Below are positions 18,131 through 26,008 of a stretch of 64,000 bases of DNA, in pieces; position 1 is the first letter of the stretch; each line of letters opens with the position of its first letter. Made by a program: the position numbers and the translations under genes. The DNA comes from Nostoc sp. MG11 (GTDB lineage Bacteria > Cyanobacteriota > Cyanobacteriia > Cyanobacteriales > Nostocaceae), in NCBI RefSeq assembly GCF_014904695.1, contig NZ_JACXXN010000002.1, positions 62,001 through 126,000 of the forward strand, read 5' to 3'. The notes beneath the pieces are model-generated. The model made no database searches. It was given only the letters and a program-made list of their open reading frames with translations, and was not told the origin of the DNA.

Positions 18131-18874
18131 ATGGAATTGATCAAGCGTATCCTGCGGGTAATTAGAGCTAATTTTAATAGTTTGATAGGCAGTGCCGAAG
18201 ATCCAGAAAAGATCCTGGAACAAACTGTTCTAGAGATGCAGGGGAATCTGGTGCAATTGCGGCAGGGTGTAGCACAAGCGATCGCTACGCAAAAACGCAC
18301 AGAACGACAAGCAGCAGCTACTCAGTCTCAAGCAGAAGAATGGTATCGCCGCGCCCAATTAGCACTGCAACAAGGCAACGAACCTCTAGCACGGGAGGCT
18401 TTGACTAAACGTCGAGCTTACCAAGAAACTGCCAAAGCTCTTTCTGCTCAGATAGAGCAGCAAAACGATATAGTAGCTAGGCTAAAAAAGGATATGCGGA
18501 CGCTAGAATTAAAAATTTCCGAGGCGAAAACTAAAAAAGATATGTACATTGCTCGCGCTCGTTCTGCTGAGGCATCTTATCGACTCCAAGAAATGCTCAG
18601 CGGAGTTTCTACCACCAGTAGTCTAAGTGCCTTTGAGCGGATGGAAGAAAAAGTTTCGCAAATAGAAGCGATCGCTCAACTCAGTAGCGACGACTTAGAA
18701 AAACGATTTACCTCATTAGAATCTACTAATGATGTTGATACCGAACTAGCAGCAATGAAGCTACAGGTTTTAAATCAAGCAGAAAATACCCAGCACGACA
18801 ATCTCCTTACCGAAGGGAATCAGAGGATGGTGCTACCTCCCCAACAGCAGATACCCAAATCTCAGGAACCGTGA
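18131..18874 (+). CDS. PspA/IM30 family protein (PspA-like)
   Basis: 247 residues, almost wholly helical, beginning MELIKRILRVIRANFNSLIG with the amphipathic membrane-binding helix and then ILEQTVLEMQGNLVQLRQGVAQAIA. ESCRT-III-like membrane-stress protein. It lacks the basic C-terminal helix typical of Vipp1, so it is the PspA-type copy. ATG 18131 with GGAG ten bases upstream. It lies 162 bases before vipp1, on the same strand, and likely arose from it by duplication. Confidence 0.88.
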   Translation: MELIKRILRVIRANFNSLIGSAEDPEKILEQTVLEMQGNLVQLRQGVAQAIATQKRTERQAAATQSQAEEWYRRAQLALQQGNEPLAREALTKRRAYQETAKALSAQIEQQNDIVARLKKDMRTLELKISEAKTKKDMYIARARSAEASYRLQEMLSGVSTTSSLSAFERMEEKVSQIEAIAQLSSDDLEKRFTSLESTNDVDTELAAMKLQVLNQAENTQHDNLLTEGNQRMVLPPQQQIPKSQEP

Positions 18875-19036
18875 ATTTCGGACAATTACCGCAGCTTGGA
18901 CATATCTTAATATTTAAGAGTCGTTGGGAGGTACTGATCCATCCTGGAAAGATTACATTGAAATAGGTAGCTATTAAAAAGTAAAAAAGCTAACGGTCTA
19001 ACAAAGCGCGTAAACCACACAAGGAAAAACAAGGTT

Positions 19037-19813
19037 ATGGGATTATTTGATCGCATTAAGCGAGTAGTCGGTGCTAACCTCAACGATTTAGTCAATAAAG
19101 CTGAAGACCCCGAAAAAATGCTAGAGCAAGCCGTCCTGGAAATGCAGGAAGACTTGGTACAGTTGCGTCAGGGAGTTGCCCAGGCGATCGCCGCCCAAAA
19201 ACGTACTGAAAAACAGTACAACGATACCCAAAATGAAATTAATAAGTGGCAACGCAATGCCCAGTTGGCTCTGCAAAAAGGTGACGAAAACCTAGCACGA
19301 CAAGCACTAGAGCGCAAGAAAACTTATACTGACACTGGCACGCAACTCAAAGCCAGTCTAGATCAGCAAAGCACTCAAGTTGAAACCCTCAAGCGCAATT
19401 TAATTCAGTTAGAAAGCAAGCTTTCTGAAGCTAAAACCAAGAAAGAAATGCTCAAAACTCGCATTACTACAGCCAAAGCCCAAGAGCAACTCGAAGGCAT
19501 GGTGCGTGGGATGAATAGCAGCAGTGCAATGTCTGCCTTTGAGCGGATGGAAGAAAAAGTCTTGATGCAAGAAGCTCGTGCCCAATCTGTAGCAGAATTG
19601 GCGGGTTCAGATTTAGAAAGCCAATTTGCCCGTTTGGAATCTGGTAGCGATGTTGATGACGAATTAGCAGCTTTGAAGGCGCAGATGCTACCGCCTGCGA
19701 GTCCCCAAAGTCAGCCCCAACTGCTGCCGCAACAAGAAACCAACGCTCCTAAGTCTAATGAAGTTGTTGATGCCGAGTTGGATTCTCTACGCAAGCAATT
19801 GGATCAAATGTAA
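19037..19813 (+). CDS. vipp1: Vipp1 (IM30), thylakoid membrane maintenance
   Basis: 258 residues with the PspA core (MGLFDRIKRVVGANLNDLVNKAEDPEKMLEQAV) plus a linker rich in Pro and Gln and a final helix VVDAELDSLRKQLDQM, the C-terminal extension that separates Vipp1 from PspA. Forms rings and rods on membranes and is needed for thylakoid integrity. ATG 19037. The upstream paralogue keeps the same hallmark sequence LSAFERMEEKV / MSAFERMEEKV. The IS element sits 87 bases downstream. Confidence 0.9.
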   Translation: MGLFDRIKRVVGANLNDLVNKAEDPEKMLEQAVLEMQEDLVQLRQGVAQAIAAQKRTEKQYNDTQNEINKWQRNAQLALQKGDENLARQALERKKTYTDTGTQLKASLDQQSTQVETLKRNLIQLESKLSEAKTKKEMLKTRITTAKAQEQLEGMVRGMNSSSAMSAFERMEEKVLMQEARAQSVAELAGSDLESQFARLESGSDVDDELAALKAQMLPPASPQSQPQLLPQQETNAPKSNEVVDAELDSLRKQLDQM

Positions 19814-19900
19814 CATTGGCAAAAAACTTATTTGAAGCTAGTCCCACGCCTGTTGGTTGTGGGATTTTGCATAAATTGTCAGTTGTTTGTTTTTTGTCAC

Positions 19901-20840
19901 TAGACCTCCTGCATGAATAATAAGACGGAGTGCTAGTTGGCGCTGTTCATAGCAAAATGAAGCTAAAAGGAGCATCGTCGTTGAGGAGAAACAATGGCCT
20001 ACAGCGAGCTACAAAGGCTTTCAGATGTTGAGTTCAAACGCTTGTGTGGGGTCAATCGGAGTACCTTTGCTGAAATGGTGGAGGTTTTAGAGCCGCATCT
20101 AAACCGCCAAGGACGGCGAGGTGGACAAGCCAAACTGAGTGTAGAAGAGCAGTTGCTAGTAGCATTGGAGTATTGGCGAGAGTATCGCACTCAATTTCAC
20201 ATTGGAGTAAGTTGGGGGTTGCACGAGACTACAGTTGGGCGGATTGTACCAAAAGTAGAAGACCTACTGGTTAAGTGCGGCAAGTTCCGGCTACCCAGCC
20301 AGAGGCAATTGTATCAACCTGGGTGGGAATGGAAAGTCATGGTGGTCGATGTGGGGGAGATAGCCATCGAGCGGCCTAAAAAAAACAGAAACGCTACTAT
20401 AACGGCAAGCATAAGCGTCACACGCTCAAAGCGCAATTATTAGTGGAGTTTGAAACGGGACAAATTATCTGCACTGCCGTAGATACAGGCAAAACTCATG
20501 ACTTTAAGCTCCTTAAACGCAGCCGCTTACCGTTTGTGTCGTCGCAATTGTGTTTAGCTTATCGAGGCTATCAAGGGTTTGCTAAAACTCATGCTGGAGC
20601 TTGTACCCCGACCAAAAAGCCTCGCAAGCAATCGTTGCCCAAGTCGGAAAAGCAGCACAATCGAGCTTTAGCCCGACTGCGAGTTAAAATTGAACATGCG
20701 ATTCGCCGCTTTCAAATATTTCGCATTTTTTCAGGACGTTATCGTAACCGTAGAAAGCGGTTTGGCTTACGCATCAATCTAATTGCTGGTTTGCTGAACT
20801 ACGAACTGGCACATGCTTCTTGATTCGTGCAGGAGGTCTA
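19901..20840 (+). mobile_element. IS5-type insertion sequence, complete
   Basis: About 940 bp with 18-base terminal inverted repeats, TAGACCTCCTGCATGAAT at 19901 and the complement of TAGACCTCCTGCACGAAT ending at 20840 (one mismatch). A TA is present at both ends and could be the target duplication or part of the repeat. Encodes one transposase over two frames. It lies between vipp1 and the thioredoxin gene and does not disrupt either. Both ends and the frameshift site are intact, so it may be active. Confidence 0.88.
19994..20823 (+). CDS. IS5-family transposase, orfA/orfB joined by -1 frameshift
   Basis: The first frame (19994-20443) has the helix-turn-helix and first catalytic region (MVVDVGEIAIERPKK). 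The second continues YYNGKHKRHTLKAQLLVEFETG and ends with RLRVKIEHAIRRFQIFRIFSGRYRNRRKRFGLRINLIAGLLNYELA, the DDE end. The join is at A8 followed by C (20378-20386). In the first frame this reads as the classic slippery heptamer A AAA AAC, and a -1 slip there gives exactly the second frame. Without slippage the first frame ends at 20443, where a GTG overlaps the stop. Confidence 0.85.
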
Positions 20841-20930
20841 CTGATGACTGATAACTGACCACTGACTCTCAGTTTGGGATAGAGTATTGTGTGTGCCAAC
20901 TTTGATCAATGCCACCTCATGGAGACTGCA

Positions 20931-21266
20931 ATGAGTAAGGGTGTAATCACCATAACTGATGCTGAGTTTGAAGCCGAAGTTTTGAAAGCCGATCTACCAG
21001 TATTGGTTTACTTTTGGGCTTCTTGGTGCGGGCCTTGTCAATTGATGTCGCCAGCGATTAACTCAGCTGCTACTGCATATAGCGATCGCCTCAAAGTCGT
21101 TAAAATGGAAATTGACCCCAATCCACTAACTGTCAAGCAGTATCAAGTGGAAGGCGTACCCGCTCTCAGACTAATTCAAGACGAGAAAGTCTTAATATCC
21201 ACTGAGGGAGTTATCGGTAAAGATAAATTACTTACCCTCTTAGATACACACTTAAGTAGTAGTTAG
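20931..21266 (+). CDS. Thioredoxin
   Basis: 111 residues, thioredoxin fold with active site WCGPC (32-36) and the cis-proline in EGVPALRL (P77). Reduces protein disulfides in the cytosol. The frame is open 14 codons upstream from a GTG, but ATG 20931 has GGAG seven bases before it and matches the family start (MSKGVITITDAEFEAEV). Which thioredoxin type this is cannot be decided. Downstream lie two tandem repeat elements and the aminotransferase gene. Confidence 0.9.
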   Translation: MSKGVITITDAEFEAEVLKADLPVLVYFWASWCGPCQLMSPAINSAATAYSDRLKVVKMEIDPNPLTVKQYQVEGVPALRLIQDEKVLISTEGVIGKDKLLTLLDTHLSSS

Positions 21267-21427
21267 TAATTAGTCATTAGCAAATGACATAGATGCACCA
21301 GCGGTGAGGGGATCGCAGTCTTGGAAGCTACTTGCTCCGATTTCCTTTGTTAGCGTGGCGAACGTTACCCCCGGAGCGGGCAGCGCAGCATTAGCGAGTT
21401 TGCAAGTGTCAAGGCTTCTCGCAGGGT

Positions 21428-21545
21428 AGGACAAGGCGAAAAGTTTTGATCCAAGGAAACCTCGGATCAAAACTTTTTCAGAGAGGACAAAGCGCAAGGT
21501 CTGATCTAAGGAAGCCTTAGCTCAGAACTTTGTAAGAGAGGACAA
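21428..21545. repeat. Two tandem GACAA...GAGAGGACAA repeats before the aminotransferase
   Basis: Two adjacent copies, 21428-21486 and 21486-21545, sharing the borders GACAA(A/G)GCG and AGAGAGGACAA. Each has a different central stem (TTTTGATCC/GGATCAAAA, then CTAAGG/CCTTAG). The last GAGAGGACAA ends exactly at the ATG of the aminotransferase, so the repeat supplies the ribosome-binding site. The rest of the gap from 21300 holds further hairpin repeats. Confidence 0.75.
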
Positions 21546-22823
21546 ATGACTAACATACAATTTGCAAAACGTTTACAACCCCTACAATCCAATGTATTTG
21601 CTGATATGGACAAGGCCAAAGCCACAGCTTTGGCAGCTGGACGAAAGTTAATTGATCTGTCACTAGGGTCTTCTGATTTACCAGCTGAGGCACACGTTAT
21701 TGAGGCGATCGCCCAGTCTCTACATGATCGCAGCACCCACGGTTATTTACTGTTTAATGGCACTCAAGCGTTTCGCCAAGCCGCAGCCAACTGGTATGAA
21801 CAAAAATTTGGCATCAAAGTCGATCCGCAAACTGAAGTGTTGCCCCTCATTGGTTCCCAAGAAGGCACAGCCCATTTACCCCTAGCATTGCTCAATCCAG
21901 GAGATTTTGCCCTGTTGCAAGATCCAGGCTACCCCTCCCATGCCGGGGGAGTCTACCTAGCCAGCGGTCAAATTTACCCAATGCCACTACAGGCAGAAAA
22001 CGGTTTTTTGCCAGTGTTTGCCGATATTCCCGCCCCCGTCTTAGCCCAGTCGCGGATGATGGTTTTAAGCTATCCTCACAATCCCACCGCAGCGATCGCG
22101 CCATTATCTTTTTTCCAGGAAGCTGTCGCCTTCTGTCAGCAACACAATCTCGTCTTGGTTCATGATTTTCCCTACGTAGATTTAGTATTTGAGGCTGGGG
22201 AGTCGGAAAATTCTTCTCCCAGTCCAAAATCTAAAATCCATCTTGGAAAGTTTGCCACGGAGGGAAACCCTCCTTGCAACTTTCCGCAAAATCCAAAATC
22301 CTTAGTCCCTTCTATTCTGCAAGCTGACCCAGATAAAAGCGTTTCTATTGAATTTTTTACCCTTTCCAAGTCCTATAATATGGGCGGCTTCCGCATTGGC
22401 TATGCCATCGGTAATGCCCAATTAATTAACGCCTTGCGCCAGGTAAAAGCAGCTGTTGATTTTAATCAGTATCGAGGTATTTTAAATGGTGCGATCGCTG
22501 CACTGACTGGGCCGCAAGCTGGAGTTCAATCTGCTGTTGCTACCTTCCGTCAACGCCGTGATGCCTTCGTTACTACTTTACACCACATTGGCTGGCACGT
22601 TTCGACTCCCAAAGCCACAATGTATATCTGGGCAAAGTTGCCCTTACCGTGGAGCCAAAACTCCATAGAATTTTGTACCCAATTAGTCAAACAGACTGGT
22701 GTAGCTGCTTCGCCAGGTGCCGGCTTTGGCAAATCTGGAGAAGGGTATGTCCGCTTTGCCTTGGTGCATGAGCCACCATTGCTAGAAACTGCTGTGAAGC
22801 GAATTGCTGAGTTTCTCAATTGA
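21546..22823 (+). CDS. Class I/II aminotransferase (LL-DAP aminotransferase-like)
   Basis: 425 residues, PLP fold type I. PLP-lysine is K275 in LSKSYNMGGFRIG; SYPHNPTAA (175-183) and DFPY (207-210) hold the Asn and Asp/Tyr cofactor contacts. It resembles aminotransferases annotated near LL-diaminopimelate aminotransferase (DapL/YugH), but the substrate is uncertain. An insert of about 35 residues (219-253) between VDLVFEAG and VPSILQ is encoded by a dispersed repeat with nested hairpins (GGAAAGTT...AACTTTCC around GGAGGGAAACCCTCC). The rest is collinear with the family. The insert lies just after the cofactor Tyr, probably in a surface loop. Confidence 0.85.
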   Translation: MTNIQFAKRLQPLQSNVFADMDKAKATALAAGRKLIDLSLGSSDLPAEAHVIEAIAQSLHDRSTHGYLLFNGTQAFRQAAANWYEQKFGIKVDPQTEVLPLIGSQEGTAHLPLALLNPGDFALLQDPGYPSHAGGVYLASGQIYPMPLQAENGFLPVFADIPAPVLAQSRMMVLSYPHNPTAAIAPLSFFQEAVAFCQQHNLVLVHDFPYVDLVFEAGESENSSPSPKSKIHLGKFATEGNPPCNFPQNPKSLVPSILQADPDKSVSIEFFTLSKSYNMGGFRIGYAIGNAQLINALRQVKAAVDFNQYRGILNGAIAALTGPQAGVQSAVATFRQRRDAFVTTLHHIGWHVSTPKATMYIWAKLPLPWSQNSIEFCTQLVKQTGVAASPGAGFGKSGEGYVRFALVHEPPLLETAVKRIAEFLN

Positions 22824-23486
22824 ACCTCTACTTAATCCCTTCTCCAAGGTTCTGATCGGACAAACCATCTTTAGAATGCAACTTAGTATTCAGCTAATGA
22901 GTGTTTAACTTACAAATTTTTCAGGGCGTTGCTGAATTGGCGTATGAATTTTATTTTGTAATGCTGAGTGTAGCAACGCGCAGCGTTCCATGGAGATACG
23001 CTTCACTTCTCTGCGAGAGGCTCCGCCCTAAGCGTAGCTATGCCACAGGCTTTACGTTGCGCTCAGAATGACAATTTATATCTTGATTCAGCAATGCCGA
23101 ATTTCAAACCCATATTTCAAAACCCTTAGGTTTTGCAAGTGGGCGTCCAATCTTAAGGTGAAATTGTATGATACTTGCATAGTCTTTCATATTATATTTA
23201 ATATGTTCTATTAATCACTATAACAAGTTACAAAATTACGTAATTAAACGCATAAAGATACAAAAATATTCGTCATCTTTTTATTGATAATCAACAGCAG
23301 CTTTACCAATCAGGTCTTCCAGTCTCATAAACTGGGTTTGTACGCTCAGCTACCAAACACAGCTAACAATGCTGGTTACGCTTTTAAGCGACCGTATTGC
23401 CATAAAGTTTGTAGTCAAGGCAGCCAAACCCTAGAAGCGGCAGTAGTTTAAAACTTAACTCCCTAAATGACGGAGACTTTAAAAAC
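22824..23486. other. Intergenic region with dispersed repeat, upstream of PEP-CTERM gene
   Basis: 663 bases. A repeat with CTGCGAGAGGCTCCGCCC and GCGCAGCGTTCCATGGAG hairpins occupies about 22965-23075. The rest is AT-rich and must contain the promoter and long leader of the PEP-CTERM gene. Nothing else recognised. Confidence 0.5.
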
Positions 23487-24434
23487 ATGAAAATGACTTT
23501 TGAAAAATTTGTAATTGGTGCCTCAATAGCTATTGGTGTGAGCGCTCTTGCTACTGTGCCAGCACAAGCTGGCACGCTCACCGGCGCAACTATCGGTGGA
23601 ACAGCAGCAAGTGATTATTTAGTCTATGATTCCAACGCTACAAATACCTTTGTCATACCCAATTCCCAGGCAAATGTGCAAAAAGTCCTAGATGGAAGCT
23701 CTGGAAATCCTACTGGAAATGTAGAGTTGCGAGCTAGCAGTGAACAAGTAGGTTTTGATTTCAGTAAAAACACCACCTTGATAGGGCAAATTGGTGGCAA
23801 AAGTATTACCTTGAGCAGTCTGACAGCAACAGATTGGTTTAGTACTGGGTCAGGATTAAGTACAAGCTATGGTGCACAGAACTTTGCAAATACTTGGTTT
23901 AACCAATTTTATAATGCAGCTGGTCTAACAGCCAATGAATCTGCAATTAAATTGGCACTGAGTCTACCAAGTTTGACCCCTAGCTCATTTATCCGCCAGC
24001 AAGCCTTTAGCGCATTTTTTGGTATTGGTGGTTTCCAACGCTCTAGCGACCCTAATATCTCTTACGTTAATCAAAATGACACCACTGGCGATATTCAAAT
24101 TGGGTTAGCCGGTCACTACAATTTAAAAGATTACTATGCTCCTCTGTTAGGCACTTTTGGTAATTTTCTCAAAGATGGCTTCCAAGCCAGTGAAGTTGTT
24201 AAAGTTACCTACAATGACAAAACTGATTTCCTTTACAGCTTTTCTGCTACAGCAAGTGGACTAACCAACAGTGCAGGACTAGGTGCTGACGGCAAGTCTC
24301 ACAGTGGAAACTATGAAGTCACTATCAAAGGTATGCCTCCTACAGCAGTGCCAGAACCCTCAGTTATACTTGGTTTGCTGGGTGTTGCTGGAGTCTTCGC
24401 CACACAACGCAAGTTGAAAAAAGCGTCTATTTGA
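23487..24434 (+). CDS. PEP-CTERM sorted exported protein
   Basis: 315 residues with a signal peptide (VIGASIAIGVSALATVPAQAG, cleavage after AQA near 29) and a C-terminal PEP-CTERM signal: PEP at 289-291, hydrophobic 293-306, then RKLKK. Such proteins are exported, processed by an exosortase and often end up in the outer layer or exopolysaccharide. The middle has no motif I can name; it is Ser/Thr/Asn/Gly-rich and likely beta. ATG 23487. A clean terminator follows, and the upstream gap is long, so it is monocistronic. Confidence 0.85.
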   Translation: MKMTFEKFVIGASIAIGVSALATVPAQAGTLTGATIGGTAASDYLVYDSNATNTFVIPNSQANVQKVLDGSSGNPTGNVELRASSEQVGFDFSKNTTLIGQIGGKSITLSSLTATDWFSTGSGLSTSYGAQNFANTWFNQFYNAAGLTANESAIKLALSLPSLTPSSFIRQQAFSAFFGIGGFQRSSDPNISYVNQNDTTGDIQIGLAGHYNLKDYYAPLLGTFGNFLKDGFQASEVVKVTYNDKTDFLYSFSATASGLTNSAGLGADGKSHSGNYEVTIKGMPPTAVPEPSVILGLLGVAGVFATQRKLKKASI

Positions 24435-24464
24435 AACTGCCGTTTAAATACTACCATTCAGTAA

Positions 24465-24488
24465 GGGAGCTATAAGCTCCCTTTTTTT
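24465..24488 (+). terminator. Terminator after the PEP-CTERM gene
   Basis: GGGAGCT (24465-24471), loop ATA, AGCTCCC (24475-24481), then seven T. A textbook intrinsic terminator 30 bases after the stop. Confidence 0.92.
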
Positions 24489-24565
24489 ATGAGCACTTTC
24501 TTACGACTATAAAATAATTTCTATCCTCGGTTAAATTACCTAATATCCAGATAAAAACTTCTCTA

Positions 24566-24626
24566 GATAGAAAATTTTCTATCGTTTATTACAGTAAAAT
24601 TCCTTAAAATTTACTGTAATAAACGA
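24566..24626. repeat. Palindrome and 17-bp stem upstream of the response regulator
   Basis: GATAGAAAATTTTCTATC (24566-24583) is a perfect 18-bp palindrome. It overlaps a second structure, a 17-bp perfect inverted repeat (24582-24598 with 24610-24626, core GTTTATTACAGTAAA) with an 11-base spacer. AT-rich, no T run, 250 bases before the regulator gene. Possible operator or RNA structure. The rest of this 443-base gap holds nothing else I recognise. Confidence 0.6.
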
Positions 24627-24877
24627 GGTGAATTATTTTCTAAAATAGATTAATTATTTGCTAAAGAAAATTATAAAAATTACGTAAAGAAAAGCTTAAG
24701 ATTTATTGATTTTGTATTGTAAAATAATATCATTAAACACAGGATCGCCGCAAAAATTTAATTTATTTTTTATCTAAACTAAATAAATCATGTTTTTATT
24801 TTTTCTAAAATTTGTATGCAATGTTGTTTGAGTCTCTGGCAATAACTATGGATTTTGACCTAAGAAGATAGACAGCA

Positions 24878-25300
24878 ATGACAGCACATTTACTTACCAT
24901 AAATCAGCAATTAAAATCGCATCAATTAAGACGGGTTTTGCTACTTGAAGATAATGATGTTAATAGAATGCTGTTGAGTGACTATTTAAGTTATTATGGA
25001 TACAATGTCCAAGGCTTGTCAAAAGGCTCGACTTTTTTCTCAACTATAGAGAAATTTCAGCCAGAGCTAATGTTATTAGACTTAAAGTTACCAGATATTG
25101 ACGGTTATTCGCTCTTAGAACAGATCCAGAAAAAACCAAGTTTGTCAAAAATACCTATCATTGTGGTTTCAGCCTTTGCCTTTAAAGCTGATCAAGAACG
25201 AGCTATGAGATTAGGTGCACGTCACTACTTTGTTAAACCCGTAAATCTTAAGAATCTGATTCTGACCATTCAAGAAGAGTTTACTGAGCGCTACGTATGA
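24878..25300 (+). CDS. Single-domain response regulator
   Basis: 140 residues, a receiver domain only (about 18-136). Acidic pair near E24/D25, phospho-acceptor D68 in LLDLKLPDIDG, switch Ser98 and Lys120 in FVKP are all intact. With no output domain it must act by binding partners, as CheY-like regulators do. The N-terminal 17 residues are extra. No kinase gene is adjacent. ATG 24878. Confidence 0.88.
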   Translation: MTAHLLTINQQLKSHQLRRVLLLEDNDVNRMLLSDYLSYYGYNVQGLSKGSTFFSTIEKFQPELMLLDLKLPDIDGYSLLEQIQKKPSLSKIPIIVVSAFAFKADQERAMRLGARHYFVKPVNLKNLILTIQEEFTERYV

Positions 25301-25327
25301 ACTTGCCTAATTAACAACGTATTTATT

Positions 25328-25501
25328 CTATTTGTTTTGGGTAATAAACTCTTCAATAGTCTCACTCATATTTTGTACGGAACTACCAATTTTATAAATT
25401 TTAAGTTGTAATTGTGCTAATAGCAAAACTGCTGTTTGTAATTCATTAAGCATTTCACTCATAGACTCACGATACTGGGATTCAAAATCTTGTAAATTCA
25501 T
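25328..25501 (-). CDS. Small helical protein, conserved-looking
   Basis: 57 residues from ATG 25501 to TAG at 25328: begins MNLQDFESQYRESMSEML, then a Leu-rich helix (LQTAVLLLAQLQLKIYKI) and an acidic end. It reads as two amphipathic helices, a possible coiled coil. I believe similar short proteins occur in other Nostocales, but I know no function. Convergent with the response regulator, 27 bases apart. Confidence 0.55.
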   Translation of the reverse strand: MNLQDFESQYRESMSEMLNELQTAVLLLAQLQLKIYKIGSSVQNMSETIEEFITQNK

Positions 25502-26008
25502 AGTTAGATTGTTATATTAAATAACTTTAAAAGTGACAACTACAATCATAATCATACATTTAATTTACTCAATCCGTTAATTTGCCTAATGTTATAAGTT
25601 AAATTGTAAATCCGAAATATTGCTTATTAATTAATAAAAGACATATGAAAACATGATTAGCTTTGTAATATAAAAGCTAAGAGTTTAATCCATGTTTATA
25701 AAAATTTATTATTAAAAATTAGTATTGAGAACAAAAGTGATTGACAAACTATAGATATAAGATTTATATTAAAACTTAATTTATTTGATTGATTGATCAA
25801 TTAAATAAATTAAGAGTTTATTAATAGTATTAATTTTAAATAGGTATGACTTTGAATGAATGTAAGACACCTAAGAATACTATAAATTTAAGTGTAAATA
25901 CGATACTTAAACACACTTCTACTTAATATTTACTTGATAAATGTTCTGTTAAATCGGCATAAAAAAATAATTTTTCTTAAAATAGAGAAAGATTACCTAA
26001 CTTTGGTT
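25502..26008. other. AT-rich gap upstream of uvrC
   Basis: About 500 bases, strongly AT-rich. It contains an inverted repeat CTTAATTTATTT (25775-25786) with AAATAAATTAAG (25803-25814) around ATTGATCAAT, forming a 40-base near-palindrome. No gene seen. Confidence 0.45.
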
